Of a DNA stretch of 64,000 nucleotides, positions 12,226-24,363 are shown one piece after another. The translations under genes and the position numbers were made by a program. Each line of letters opens with the position of its first letter. The stretch's first letter is position 1. The notes under the pieces are model-generated. The model worked only from the letters and a program-made list of their open reading frames with translations, did no database searches and was not told the origin of the DNA. This DNA is from Notospermus geniculatus (lineage: Eukaryota; Nemertea; Pilidiophora; Heteronemertea; Lineidae), in the NCBI GenBank assembly GCA_002633025.1, contig NMRB01001132.1, forward strand, positions 39,657 to 103,656, written 5' to 3'.

Positions 12226-12440
12226 CAGTGGCGGATCCAAGGGGGGCCCGGCGCACGCCCCCCCCCCGTTCAGCCGTCGAGCAGCAAAAACTTTAGAAGG
12301 TTCCTTCTCGTGGTTCCTTACACCCCTGATTTTCAGTAAAAAGAAAATTCAATTTGGCCTGCCCAGGTGCCAGGAAATCGCATTTCCGACACTTTTTGCC
12401 GAATTTTTTTTCCCGGGGAGGCCCCCGAACGCAACCCTTC
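12226..12440 (+). mobile_element. CAGTGGCGGATCCA element, copy 1 (one end clear)
   Basis: Starts CAGTGGCGGATCCAAGG and shares CCCTGATTTTCAGTAAAAAG, GGCCTGCCCAGGTGCCAGGAA with 16774-17013 in the opposite orientation. The right terminus is not clear. Confidence 0.65.
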
Positions 12441-14175
12441 CGAGAGGGGAACGCCCACGCTGGACCACTCGATATCAGAAGAGTCGTTAAGAATTTAGGT
12501 AATCCACAAATAAAACAACACCTTGCATACATTAACGTGTATTTATCTTCATCTACAACTGTACCAGTCATGTTACAACACTTCGTGTTGAAGCGAATTG
12601 AAACACGTTGATACAAGAAAAAATGTTATCCTACCCAAAATGTAACGAATGGGTATTGTTCTAGTATCCGATACGAGTTCTTACCAGTCGACAGGTTGTT
12701 TTACGCGTTTCTCAGTCAGTATATACCTTGTTGGATGTTATTAGCTTCATTTGTTTTAATGCCAACGAAAGCGATGTAAAGGCCTATCTGGACTACATGC
12801 AGTGCGTGTGTTACCTGATAGTGCAAGCTGTAGAACTCCTTCCTGTGATGCTGGGTTAGCATGTGCGGGTGGCAAGCATGATGGATCAATGTAGAAGCGA
12901 ATAGCTGTCAGTGTAAGCAACTGTGGTTCGCACTTCATTAATGTTAACCCTTTTTTGAGAACTGATCGCATCGTCATATCAGTCAGTAGAAGGTGAGAAG
13001 GTGGAAGAAACGTAGCCAAAATGATGCACAGAAATGCAACATGGTACAGTATCGAAGGACCTGTTTTGGATGGTTTGGGGAGAAAAGGATTGGTATGGAG
13101 TTGAGAAAAAAATTCTTTTTAACTGTCACAATTGTTTTATTTGTCTATATATTTCGGAAATGGGTGCTTGCGTGTCATCAGACACATTATGGCTACCTAT
13201 TAAGAAAAATACAATGTGTAAATGCAATGCTCTCGAAAAGGTACGTGATGTACTGTAAAACTAGATACTGACTCTGGATAAAAGCATTAAACAAGCACCA
13301 CTTAAAGAGATGTCACAATTAGCCAACCAACGTCTCCGTCCGCGCCGCGTGATTTGGGGATGATTTCATTTTTTCTAAATGAATCTACTTGCAGGCCACT
13401 AAAAACCTACTTTTTAGGCCAAGACTTCATGATGGTTAGTTTTGGCAGGCAATGTCAGCCATTTTCTCTTTGCAAAACACCTTCCAAGCAAAAGGTTCCT
13501 CGTGATAACGGATGGATGTCTGATGCACCGTCATTTTCACCATCTCGTTGTCTACATTTGGTGATAACACGGGTTTTATCGCGTTCAAACCTTCTCTGCC
13601 TTTATGGTATTACATTTTAATTACGTGTATTTCATTGTAAATCCCCTGACGATAACACTCATTTTCATTCCGCGCATCTCGACTCACAATGCATTTCATT
13701 CGCTTTACCCAGGAGAAGATTCTTCATTTCTAAGTTATCCAACGAACTGTGCAGACGATCCAATGGGGTGCACTTGGTAACTCAATTCAACCAGCAATTT
13801 TGTATTAAATTACTAAAGCGTGAAGTTTCAGCTCATGAGACTTGTGTGAAAAAGTGACTTCTGCCTGTGTAACGAAGTTTTCTATACTCTTTTAAAAGGA
13901 GGCAACAGATACAACGTACAAAGCTCAGGCAACAAACTAATGTACAAGAAGTGATGTGTATTGTAAGGAGAGATTTTATTTGCTCTGCATACATGTACTC
14001 TAGACGACGTGGATTTTGTCTTGCCAAAGCCACGGCGATACACAGGCAGCAAAAATCAAACAAAAATGTAATAAGGCTCAGAAAGACGAGTTTTCCAGGG
14101 ATAGCTCTGTATTGAAATGTAAGGTACATTTGCTGACGTACATAGAAGAATAGGTCATGATGATTTTGACTAGCC
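12441..14175. other. No gene seen
   Basis: Frames of up to 98 codons occur in several registers, none with domain or splice support. Confidence 0.45.
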
Positions 14176-14471
14176 GGTGTAACGTTTTTCAGTGTGGCCC
14201 GCGTGCCAGTGTGACATTACAATAGATTGACGGAATAAGGCGGGACTTGACAATGAGGGACACACAGAGAAACTTAGGCCCATATTTTAGAATGCTCCTC
14301 AACGTAAAGGAGTTCCTCAAGGCTATTGTTCTCAACAGGAGAATAACAGCCTTGAGGAAATCCTTTACGTTGAGGAGCATTCTAAAATACGGGCCAGTGA
14401 GTCGGTTGCCCTGTGTGTTCCAAAGAATAGGAGTCACACAGAAAAATGGTCACACTGAAAAACATTACACT
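14176..14471. mobile_element. GGTGTAACG foldback, copy interrupted by a nested palindrome
   Basis: Outer ends GGTGTAACGTTTTTCAGTG / CACTGAAAAACATTACAC. It shares GTGACATTACAATAGATTGA and CACAGAGAAAC with the uninterrupted 174-bp copy at 35590-35763. At 14277-14395 a second palindromic element is inserted. Confidence 0.85.
14277..14395. mobile_element. 119-bp palindromic element nested in the previous one
   Basis: GGCCCATATTTTAGAATGCT...CTCCTCAACGTAAAGG and the reverse complement, closing GTATT... with loop TATTGTTCTCAACAGGAGAA. One arm of a relative is at 40357-40412. Confidence 0.85.
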
Positions 14472-15793
14472 CGTACTAAATCAGGGTCCAACGCCAGAAA
14501 TCCGAAAACATGGTGAAACCCCGAATCGCATCAATCCTGAATTCCCAGGTAAAAATCCCCCAATCAAGCTATAGGTTACTACATCTACCTTCAACATGTA
14601 ACACTGTCGAGTTTACGTCATGGTTCTCGTTATAAAACGCTTCAACTATATACTAGTAATAGGCTTAGATAATCAGACTTCATCACATATGATTGGGTCT
14701 ATGAAGGTGAATGTATAGGATTATCCACAACTGGTTTGAAGTGCAGCAAATAACAGTTGGGCCCACAAGCCAGAACCCTGTAACCTTTGCGTGCTTCCCT
14801 GCTGCAGTGCAGTCTGGCCTGTCATATTTGATGTGCGTACTATTCCAAAGTAGATCTCTTGAGTTGGTGGCATACCTTTGGGCTGCAATTATTTTTTTGA
14901 GGAAGAAAGAACTGGTAAAGTGTTTTCTTTCTGGCCGGCGGGTACAGAAACGAATGATATCTCGGCTGCAGCACTCGTACAGATGTCTACCTGCCGTTGG
15001 ATGTTAGTCTCGCTTGCCAGACGCTACGGGCTCACCCCTTCGGTAAATCACACTCCGCGTCTGGCTCTTTTAGAGATTAACAGTCGTGAAGACCGCGTGG
15101 TGGCAGCACGGGTCCTTGGGTTTTCCCAACCTCGTTCGCTTTCTGACAATATGGCGAGTGGTCCAAGGTTGTCTGAGCGAACTATACCCCTGGGGACGGG
15201 GTTGGGTTTTTTCCTGGAAGTAATTTCCGCGGGAATTATGAGTGAGAAGGCGTGGTGATTGGCTGGAGCCCAGTGAGTGCCATCTAGTGGTGTTACCGGC
15301 TTTTGAGCCCCAAATGTGCCAGTGTGTAGGAGACCGGGACGTCGGATACACACTGGGGCCGAGTGTATTGGATGTTGGATAAGGCCTATAATAATGAGGA
15401 TAATTTAACCCATTCTGAGGCAGCCTCGCTGTCATATTAACTCACCACGCACTGGTTTATCCGCTCTATTTTGCAGACTTTTTTCTCGCTAAGGCAAATT
15501 GCAGTATCATACACTGTAATTCTACTTTGATAACGCTGTTGCCCTACTGCAAAGAGTGGGCGAGACGTCGAAGGCAGTCTAACGTTAAACACACATTAAT
15601 TACTCCCGAAATCCGCTTGCCTTCAGATCAGTCCCTGATGCGCTGCACATTCAACGCAGCGAACGACCTCCCCGTAAGTCGCAACGGCCAAGACTCGTTT
15701 GAATTCACCAAGGAGAGAGCGAAGCCTGTAAAAGAAATGAAACGTGGCTTAGGATGTGACTAGCTGGCCTAATGTCCCTTTAATTTGCGTCGA
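14472..15793. other. No gene seen
   Basis: Overlapping frames on both strands at 14878-15435 (101-126 codons) were examined; no recognisable domain. The GACGGGGTTGGGTTTTTTCC stretch around 15195 looks repeat-derived. Confidence 0.4.
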
Positions 15794-15990
15794 AAGATTG
15801 GAGCAGCGCCTTCAGATTGAGAGCCAATTCGCAAGAGAATACTCTCACGTGGAGCAGCGCCTTCGATTCCAACTTGCACGAGAAAACTCTCACGGAGCAG
15901 CGCCTTCAGGTTGAGAGCCAACTCGGACGAGAAAACTCTCACGTGCAGCAGCGCCTTCAGATTGAGAGCCAACTCGCACTTGTCAGCAAC
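15794..15990 (+). repeat. 51-bp (17-codon) tandem repeat, four copies, coiled-coil-like translation
   Basis: Unit GGAGCAGCGCCTTCAGATTG, AGAGCCAACTCGCACGAGAA, AACTCTCACGT. On the plus strand it translates EQRLQIESQLARENSHV, with Leu/Ile spacing like a coiled coil. One copy has lost about 9 bp and another 2 bp, breaking the frame. Either a decayed exon of a coiled-coil protein or a minisatellite whose period happens to be in frame. Confidence 0.7.
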
Positions 15991-16773
15991 TTACTGCATA
16001 TCTTGTTAATGGAATACATCCTACTGCAAGACGTTAACGCCATATTGTTTTCTCAGTTGAGATATGCGCGATCAATTCCGCATTCTCATTAAAATTTGAA
16101 AACATTCCGTCTGTCTATTTGACATAATGCTGCAAATTTCAACGATAAAGCTAGATAAAGCCGAAATCTCAGCAGACCTGTACCGACGGTGTTCACGCTA
16201 CTGGGCCATTAAGTTCTAAGAGTCCATTAATGAAGTAAACAGATTACCGAGTGAAGTAATGTGCATTTTGACAAATTACCAAACAGTTACCATGGAGATG
16301 ACATCCTTTTTTGGCTTCGAGTATGTGAGGTCGGCACATTCGGCCTCCTAAAACTGACTACACTCTTTGGGTGGTGGTGAATATTCTAGCGAAATGTTTC
16401 CTACGGGTGCGAATGAATAGAGAGAGAATTTGAATTTATAATGCAGTACCAGCACAAAGGTTGATGAAACTTGGTAAATGTTATTGCTGCTGACGCTCCG
16501 TTTTATCAGACTCAATATACTTTTAAAGACCTCATGAAAAAATTAGGTCTTGCCCGCTGTGACTTCCATAGCCAAGAGATATGCGATTTTCACTTACTTA
16601 CGGTGGTGTCATTGTCAGATGACCCGTAAAATTCGTATTGGTTCCAAATGCTGTCGCCAGGGGCAAAAGGCATTGGATGCCATCTTTCTGATGACGTCAC
16701 TAAGAGGATCCCAGCGCTCCCATTTGAGACCAGCGTGACTATTCATTAAATTCTCGAGCAAAGATTGTAACAC
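15991..16773. other. No gene seen
   Basis: No supported gene or repeat boundary. Confidence 0.45.
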
Positions 16774-17013
16774 CAGTGGCGGATCCAGGAGTTGCCGAAA
16801 GGGGGGGGCGTGGAATGGGCAACCCCCATTCCCTGAGCCCCGAAGGTGCGAAGCGCCGAAAATTTTTGGGTAAAAGTGCCGTAAACGCTATTTCCTGGCA
16901 CCTGGGCAGGCCAAATTGAACTTTCTTTTTACTGAAAATCAGGGGTCTGATTATATGCCTTTTTGCTGCTCGGCGGCTCAACGCCGGGCACGCCCCCCTT
17001 GGATCCGCCACTG
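16774..17013 (-). mobile_element. CAGTGGCGGATCCA element, copy 2, both ends present
   Basis: CAGTGGCGGATCCAGGAG ... TTGGATCCGCCACTG. Interior CGAAAATTTTTGGGTAAAAG, CCTGGCACCTGGGCAGGCC, CTGAAAATCAGGGG. No clean target duplication seen. Confidence 0.75.
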
Positions 17014-17517
17014 CAACAGTACGACTGCCTGGCATGTTACTGATATGATAGTAATTACAAGTAGCTTTTGAGAGGACTTCATCAGGAGTTAGTGAAATTT
17101 AAGCAAATGTTATTTTTCAAAGCAACAGAATTGAGCCGCGCGTGAAGTAAATTATTCTTCGTAGTATTAATGTGCGTGTTCGCCTGAATCAAACGAAGTG
17201 ACGTCACGCTCCACTTCTCACACACAAAGATTGATTTTTGCATATTTCATTTTACCAATATCTCATCCATCGCATCAGATTTGTTTACACTTGTTTGTTT
17301 ACAAACTGCGATGTAACTCCTCGCACATGTTTTGCACACAAAGATTAAGAATGGTGATATTAAAGTGGCATCAACAGTACTGAAACGTTGCGTGCTGAGT
17401 TCATACAAGAGATGAATTCTAGTGGCAGTTTTGATGACTTAGATTTTGTAATAATCAGAGTGCCTGGAGTCGGGAGTGCAAAGGTCGGCAAAGGGATTGA
17501 AAAGGGAATATTTTAGG
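17014..17517. other. No gene seen
   Basis: No supported gene. Confidence 0.45.
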
Positions 17518-17570
17518 CTAATCTATGTACTGTAACTTCATTTCTATGAGGTCACGGGTCTGGTCTATGA

Positions 17571-18009
17571 TTAAAGCCATACTGTATTCAATGGGGATCC
17601 TAGCCCGATAGAAGGCAGCACACCGAAACCCGGTCCTAATACAATGGACGCCTTTTGTGTGGGAAACTGATCAGGACCGGGTTGTCAGTCTCACTTCAAT
17701 AATTGTAACCACTAGTGACACCTATTGAAAAAGTCGGCTAGGGTCCCCATTCAGAAAGTGCTTACGTTTGCCGACATAGTACATTTTACACTGCACTAAT
17801 AGTGCAGTGTAAAATGTACTATGCTCTATCTGAATACATTACAGCTCTGCCTGCAGTTGTTCAATGTATGCTGAAAAGTAAGTCTTGATACTCTGAAATA
17901 CGTATCAGGCAAATATTTTGGGACCTTCACAACGCGACATCTATAGATCTACCTGGGCATTCTCCTAACACTTTGAAAATACCGCAAAAATTGATAAACA
18001 GAGGGGTCT
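17571..18009 (+). mobile_element. TTAAAGCC-family MITE, copy 2, interrupted
   Basis: Starts TTAAAGCCATACTGTATTCA and is broken after 'attcaat' by the 17593-17758 element; resumes 'attcagaaagtgcttacg'. A perfect palindrome ACATTTTACACTGCACTA / TAGTGCAGTGTAAAATGT lies near 17785-17822. The right end is not preserved as TTAA. Confidence 0.75.
17593..17758 (-). mobile_element. GGGGATCCTAGCC element nested in the MITE
   Basis: Ends GGGGATCCTAGCCCGA / GGCTAGGGTCCCC. Reversed, it contains AATAGGTGTCACTAGTGGTT and CGTCCATTGTATTAGGACCG. This copy provides the uninterrupted reference for the copies at 28705-28945 and 30951-31265. Confidence 0.78.
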
Positions 18010-19415
18010 TAGTCTCTGACCAGTAGGCCTACGCCTGCATTGCATTTTACGAGGCTCAGCCAATATTAAGGCAGGCCTGTCCAATCAATGGGAGCCAGGT
18101 AAGACCAATGCCAGTACTACCACTTAACTACATGTATATTGGTATTCTTGCTTCGTTGCGGTTCTTTCTCATTCGGCATCATTTCTACCAATTTACATTG
18201 CTTTCGATAGAAAAACGACAAATGATAGAGTCAATCGTTTGCCGGCATTGACCGACCCACAGAAATTACCATGCTCAATATTGGCATCCGATTTCTTCCA
18301 AATGAACCAAATATGACGATGCAAGTTGGATCCATACACAATGTTTACAAAGGTTTGTCATCAAGGGAACGTTTTGATGCGGCGCTGAAAAAGGTAGCAT
18401 GTTTTTAACAAGTGGATGTTGAACGTGAAAACATCGCTATACTGTCTGTTCGAATTCGTCAGTGCGTCAGACATTTTACATCTGGCTCCGTTAAAACTTT
18501 GTAAATTTCAACGTGCTTTCACTTAAGTTCATTTCAATATCGTCACAACAGGCACCATTTTCTCCATGGCGACAGAATGTTCTTTCACACAGTCATAGTT
18601 CGTGTTCACGCCCTCATGCAGGGCCGTATTTAACTTTTTGGTCCGGGGGGAGGGGGCAGAAGACCTCTTTTTGCCATTTTTTGCCCAAAATCCGCAATAC
18701 ACAGGAAAATCCACGTGATTGCTCCTCAATCATGAATGAATGGGTCCGCTACATGCACTGAATTGGGCCATAGTGACACCTATTGGTCAACTCACTGACC
18801 GAGCTCCTATTGGGCCGTATAGTCCAATAGGAGCCTGCTGACTATTGGTCAGCATACATGTACTCACAGGTCCAAGGAGCTAGAGTTGAAGAACCTGACA
18901 CTACTAAACCATGGTACAGGTCAACAGCGATGTCTGTTTGGCACAACGTCACCTTGCGAAAATTGCACGAATAAAAAGCGCCGGTGTCTAGAATGAAATT
19001 CTCTTGGTTGCACCGATGTATCATCCGGAGATCGTGCTACTTCTTTAGAGTCATTCTATAATTAACTGCAGATTCCTGCGAGAGTCAGATCTCAACATTA
19101 TTGATGGCACTGCCAGAGAGTTATCGATCATTCATTCAAAAATAGGCCTACCTGGCTAGAAGTGAGGACGCCATCGTGATTGGCCATGCATATTCCTTTA
19201 CCACATTTATGAAATACATCTTATTTTATTCATAAACTCATAATGAGAAAATGATATTAGCCCACTGTGCTGGCTGATATTTAATTCTCCTCCCACTCAG
19301 ATCGTCTGGGGTAGTGATGCGTTTCAAACTTTATATCACTATGGTATCTGCATGCCCATTTCGCCATACGGCCGCATTACAAATATGTACTTTCACCGAC
19401 AATAAAGTAGGGAGG

Positions 19416-19663
19416 TTAAAGGAGTTAGACGCCGAAGTTGTAAACACTCACTCACTGGTTCTCTATCCACGGACGCCTGCGGTGCTGCCACCTATTGTCG
19501 GTGATATGTACTGACGTGAAGTATCGCGAGTGAGTTGCATCGGACCGGGAACCAGTCTAACGATCACGGGTGCTGCCACCTGCACGAAGGAATAAAACTA
19601 GTTTGCCGACCATATTTGTAAACAAACCAGCTTGTTTACAACTTCGGCGTCTAACTCCTTTAA
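19416..19663. mobile_element. TIR element at a TTAA site
   Basis: TTAAAGGAGTTAGACGCCGA...AGTTGTAAAC at 19416-19447 is inverted at 19634-19663. The paralogous segment at 23228 reads GGTTAAGCGG without it, so this is an insertion at TTAA. TTAA duplication is known for piggyBac- and Kolobok-type elements; assignment is inference. Confidence 0.8.
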
Positions 19664-19664
19664 G

Positions 19665-20646
19665 NNNNNNNNNNNNNNNNNNNNNNNNNNNNNNNNNNNN
19701 NNNNNNNNNNNNNNNNNNNNNNNNNNNNNNNNNNNNNNNNNNNNNNNNNNNNNNNNNNNNNNNNNNNNNNNNNNNNNNNNNNNNNNNNNNNNNNNNNNNN
19801 NNNNNNNNNNNNNNNNNNNNNNNNNNNNNNNNNNNNNNNNNNNNNNNNNNNNNNNNNNNNNNNNNNNNNNNNNNNNNNNNNNNNNNNNNNNNNNNNNNNN
19901 NNNNNNNNNNNNNNNNNNNNNNNNNNNNNNNNNNNNNNNNNNNNNNNNNNNNNNNNNNNNNNNNNNNNNNNNNNNNNNNNNNNNNNNNNNNNNNNNNNNN
20001 NNNNNNNNNNNNNNNNNNNNNNNNNNNNNNNNNNNNNNNNNNNNNNNNNNNNNNNNNNNNNNNNNNNNNNNNNNNNNNNNNNNNNNNNNNNNNNNNNNNN
20101 NNNNNNNNNNNNNNNNNNNNNNNNNNNNNNNNNNNNNNNNNNNNNNNNNNNNNNNNNNNNNNNNNNNNNNNNNNNNNNNNNNNNNNNNNNNNNNNNNNNN
20201 NNNNNNNNNNNNNNNNNNNNNNNNNNNNNNNNNNNNNNNNNNNNNNNNNNNNNNNNNNNNNNNNNNNNNNNNNNNNNNNNNNNNNNNNNNNNNNNNNNNN
20301 NNNNNNNNNNNNNNNNNNNNNNNNNNNNNNNNNNNNNNNNNNNNNNNNNNNNNNNNNNNNNNNNNNNNNNNNNNNNNNNNNNNNNNNNNNNNNNNNNNNN
20401 NNNNNNNNNNNNNNNNNNNNNNNNNNNNNNNNNNNNNNNNNNNNNNNNNNNNNNNNNNNNNNNNNNNNNNNNNNNNNNNNNNNNNNNNNNNNNNNNNNNN
20501 NNNNNNNNNNNNNNNNNNNNNNNNNNNNNNNNNNNNNNNNNNNNNNNNNNNNNNNNNNNNNNNNNNNNNNNNNNNNNNNNNNNNNNNNNNNNNNNNNNNN
20601 NNNNNNNNNNNNNNNNNNNNNNNNNNNNNNNNNNNNNNNNNNNNNN
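19665..20646. other. Assembly gap of 982 N
   Basis: Unsequenced. The 374-380 codon frames computed across it consist of unknown residues and are meaningless. Confidence 0.99.
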
Positions 20647-20740
20647 AGTCCTACGGGGGTAAATGTCCGGGGGAGGGGCAAATGTCCAGGCGGCAGATGT
20701 CCTAGGGGGTAAATGTCCGCAGGGCCAAATGTCCTGATAC
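20647..20740 (+). repeat. AAATGTCC short tandem repeat at gap edge
   Basis: Five AAATGTCC/AGATGTCC words at irregular 14-20 bp spacing with G-rich linkers; it probably continues into the gap. Confidence 0.7.
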
Positions 20741-21208
20741 CTTTCTAAACAAAGTTAGGGGGTGTATCCCCCGGATCCGACCTTGGGAATGCCCGTGCAC
20801 ATACCCCGTGCGTAGCACGGGTATCAGCTAGTAGGCTATAAATCTATGTACTGTACGTAAATGTAACTTCATTTCTGAGCAGGTCACCGGTCTGGTGTAT
20901 GATTAGAGGGTTAATTGCACCTGTACTGTAGTTTATTCTCATTAGTTTGTGTGTTTTGCATCAATAGTGTGTGTTGAAAGGTTAATTGAAATGAATTTTC
21001 TAATTAAAAGCACTTTTAGTGTTATCAGTACCTCGATTTTTTGTCCTGTAATGGCCAGTGATGCACCGGTGGATCATTTGCAAAATGTAGGTCAGGGGGG
21101 TCAAAGTTCAAATCTGGCAGTGAATCTAATTTTTACATTCACTTAGGACAAAGAATACCAAAGGAAATAATTTTTGTACTACAGGGGGTCATCCTGGCCA
21201 CTAGAGGG

Positions 21209-21460
21209 TTAAAGCCATTGTATTCAATTCAGAAACTGCTGGCGTTTGCCGACATTAGTGCAGTGTAAAATGTACTATGCTCTATCTGAATACATTAGAG
21301 TTCTGCCTGCAGTTGTTCAATGTACGCTGAAAAGTACACAAAATGTAGGTCTTAGTGATAACTCTGAAGTACGTATCAAGCAAGCATTTTGGGACCTTCA
21401 CAATGCGACATCTACCTGCATTCACTTTAAAAATACCGCAAAATTCAATAAACAGAGGGG
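21209..21460 (+). mobile_element. TTAAAGCC-family MITE, copy 3
   Basis: Starts TTAAAGCCATTGTATTCAAT and keeps the family interior 'gcagtgtaaaatgtacta', 'ttctgcctgcagttg' and 'gggaccttcacaa'. The right terminus has diverged. Confidence 0.8.
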
Positions 21461-21509
21461 ATCATAATCTCTGACCGGTAGGCCTACGCCTACTGCTTTG
21501 CATTGGCTA

Positions 21510-21618
21510 ATATTCATAAAAGCTAGCAAATGCGTTTAGTTCAGGTTTTGTAGTGCATTTACATTGGATCCCGCTGTGCAAATCTTAAATAAAAGCATTT
21601 ACTAACTTTTATGAATAC
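21510..21618. mobile_element. ATTCATAAAAGCTAGCAAATG foldback, copy 2
   Basis: ATATTCATAAAAGCTAGCAA / AACTTTTATGAATACC arms, inner AGCATTT / AAATGCG. Absent from segment copy 1, so it postdates the duplication or was lost. Confidence 0.8.
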
Positions 21619-22220
21619 CAGCCAATATTAAGGCAGGCCTGTCCAATCAAGGCGAGCCATGTAAGACCAATGCCAGCACCACTTAGCAACATGTACATGT
21701 ACATGTATATTGGTATTCTTGTTTCGTTGCGGTTCTTTCTCATTCGGCATCGTTTCTACCAATTTCCATTGCTTTCGATAGAAAAACGACAAATGATAGA
21801 GTCAATCGTTCGCCGGCATTGACCGACCCACAGAAATTACCATGCTCAATATTGGCATCCGATTTCTTCCAAATGAACCAAATATGACGATGCAAGTTGG
21901 ATCCATACACAATGTTTACAAAGGTTCGTCATCACGGGAACGTTTTGATGCGGCTCTGAAAAAGGTAGCATGTTTTTAACAAGTGGATGTTGAACGTGAA
22001 AACATCGCATACTGTCTGTTTGAATTCGTCAGTGCAGCCTTTTACCATCTTTACATTGGCTCCATTAAAATTTAAATCTTGATCAATTTCCACGTGGCTT
22101 TCACTAAAGTTCATCATCAACTTCGTCGCATCACCATTTTGGAATGCATCGTGAGGTGTTGGCACATCCTCAGCGACTTCTATATTCTCGCCCTCGAAGT
22201 TTTGGGGGAAATGGAATCCA

Positions 22221-22306
22221 GGCCTCGTATTCATAAAACTACTTAGTCTAAGTATGACACTTATCCTTTGTTCAACACAAAAGATAAGTGTCATGAATAC
22301 GGGGCC
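22221..22306. mobile_element. CGTATTCATAAAACTACTTAG foldback
   Basis: GGCCTCGTATTCATAA and TCATGAATACGGGGCC flank GTGACACTTATCC-like inner arms. Relative of 1137-1220. Confidence 0.75.
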
Positions 22307-22402
22307 AGGGTATTTGGGAAAGGGGTCCGTATTAAATACATGTACGTCGGATTTTCGCGAAAAATGAAGAAGGCAAAATAGAATGCGACGAAAATACGGA
22401 AT

Positions 22403-22656
22403 TTAAAGCCACACTGTATTGAATTCAGAAATCGCTTACGCCCTCCGACGTTAGTGTAGTGTAAAATGTACTATAGATCTGAATGCATTAGAACTCTGCC
22501 TGCAGTTTTTTCATTGTGTGCTGAAAACTAGGTCTCGATTCTTTGAAGTACGTATCAGGCAAGCATTTTGGGGACCATCACAAGGCTATGAAACTTCTAC
22601 CTGCACAGTCCTAACACTTTGAAAATGTCGTAAAATTCAATACTGTGAGGCTTTAA
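22403..22656 (+). mobile_element. TTAAAGCC-family MITE, copy 4 (complete)
   Basis: TTAAAGCCACACTGTATTGA ... AATACTGTGAGGCTTTAA, 254 bp; a good family reference. Confidence 0.9.
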
Positions 22657-23570
22657 TGAAAACCGTGTTGAAATTTGTTGAGTATGAATGGAACCAGAGT
22701 TTAAAGCTGACACATTATAACCACGATGGTAAAGGCCAACAGCGTCGATGGCTGCTTGGCACAACGTCACCTTGTGAAAATTGCACGAATAAAAAGCGCC
22801 GGTGTCTAGAATGAAATTCTCTCGGTTGCACCAATGCATCATCCGGAGATCGTGCTACTTCTTTAGAGTAATTCTGTAATTAACTGCAGATTCCTGCGAG
22901 AGTCAGATCTCCACATTATTGATGGCACTGCCAAAGTTATCGATCATTCATTCAAAAATAGGCCTACCTGGCTGGAAGGGAGGGCGCCATCGTGATTGGC
23001 CATGCATATTCCTTCACCACATTTATGAAATACATCTTATTTTATTCATGTACTCATAATGAGAAAATGATATTAGCCTGTGTGTGCTAGCTGATATTTA
23101 ATTCTCCTCCCACTCAGATCGTCTGGGGTAGTGATGCGTTTCAAACTTTATATCACTATGGAATCTGCATGCACATTTCGCCATACGGCCACATTATACT
23201 TTCACCAACAATAAAGTAGGGAGGTTAAGCGGACCCATCGTTCAGTTTTTGATAAAAGCACCAAATTTGGCAGAGATGTTAGTTTGGTCACAAGTTTTAA
23301 TTTCAGGACGTGAGCCTCGACGAAATCGCCCCCTAGTGGAATTTGAGGGGTTCAAACTGAGTCGAACTGACTTTATCATTGGACCCAAGCTTTGAGCTTT
23401 GTACATGAGAATGGGAACCAGTGTACAGACAATTTTGAATGGTTGGGTTTAGACCCTATAGTAGATGTATTAGCAACAGATAGAAACATGGTGCCTCAGT
23501 CGGAATCAGATAAACATGTTGTTTATTTTTTTAGCCTAGCCTCTTCACTAATACATGATTAATATTATTG

Positions 23571-23671
23571 CACAATATGAGGATCAAAATGGGCAATATT
23601 TTTGCCAATCTTTTTCCCATCATGCCAGAAGCACATGACCCTATTAGGGCTCCATATTGTGCAATAATATT
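23571..23671. mobile_element. AATATTATTGCACAATATG foldback, copy 1
   Basis: AATATTATTGCACAATATG / CATATTGTGCAATAATATT arms. The interior GATCAAAATGGGCAATATT, GCCAATCTTT and CACATGACCC matches 53520-53633 in reverse orientation. Confidence 0.85.
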
Positions 23672-24363
23672 GGGTGGTTCAAATATTATGATTTTAATCC
23701 ATTAAACTTCATGATTTACTCAGTGGTACCCGAGTCAGAATACAGAGACAAACCGCCGGTGATTCACGCGTAACAAATAAGGCATCCGCCGCTTTGTAAA
23801 AAAGCCAAAATCAATGCATTGAAGAGAGTCGCTGTACTGTACATGCCGGGGTATTGGGATACGAAGCCGCTGCGCGCTGTGTACGCTATGTTTGCCCGGG
23901 ATGATTGCATGCCGCTAGTGTTGACTCGAGGTAAACATTTATAGATTTTGTAGCTTGGATGAGCTCGGGACACTGTATTACGATGTACACATTAGATAGA
24001 GTTAGCGGTGCAACGCTGTTGAGTTTGCTGGGGGTGTTTGAACGGAGGTCGCCGCGTCTACGGATCGAAGAAAACCAATCAAGACGGTGAACAGACATTG
24101 TAAATAAATAACTCGAAAGTGAGGAATGATGTCTATCCGTTCAGCATGACACTATATATTTTCAATTTCATTGCTATCAAAATGCAAGTGAAGACAACGC
24201 ACCACTTGATATTGGTCGGCCATGGTGGGTACAAGTAAAGGGTGACGTAGGCTGCATAGATTTTTTTCGCGATTGTGCGTATGCTGATAACGTGTGAATG
24301 TGCAACAGGTGTGAACAAAGCCTTTTGGCATGTGTGGTGGTGTGCAATGCACCTTGTGTGTAC
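23672..24363. other. No gene seen
   Basis: No supported gene. Confidence 0.45.

Larger units (their letters stand above)
17518..19416 (+). repeat. Segmental duplication, copy 1
   Basis: Collinear with 20833-23228: shared landmarks include 'ctggtctatgatta', the TTAAAGCC MITE, CAATATTAAGGCAGGCCTGT, CATGCTCAATATTGGCATCC, AAAAAGCGCCGGTGTCTAGA and ACTTTATATCACTATGG. Copy 1 carries one extra insertion (17593-17758); copy 2 carries the extra foldback at 21510. The similarity stops in GGGAGGTTAA in both. Confidence 0.85.
20833..23228 (+). repeat. Segmental duplication, copy 2
   Basis: Counterpart of 17518-19416 (see there). It holds MITE copies at 21209 and 22403 and foldbacks at 21510 and 22221. 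It ends at GGGAGGTTAAGCGG. Confidence 0.85.

Noticed and set aside
14878-15435. Overlapping 126-, 121- and 101-codon frames on both strands
   Set aside because: Three competing frames, none with domain features; GC-rich local composition explains the openness.
19557-20712. Frames of 357-380 codons on both strands
   Set aside because: They run through 982 N; only a few real codons at each end.
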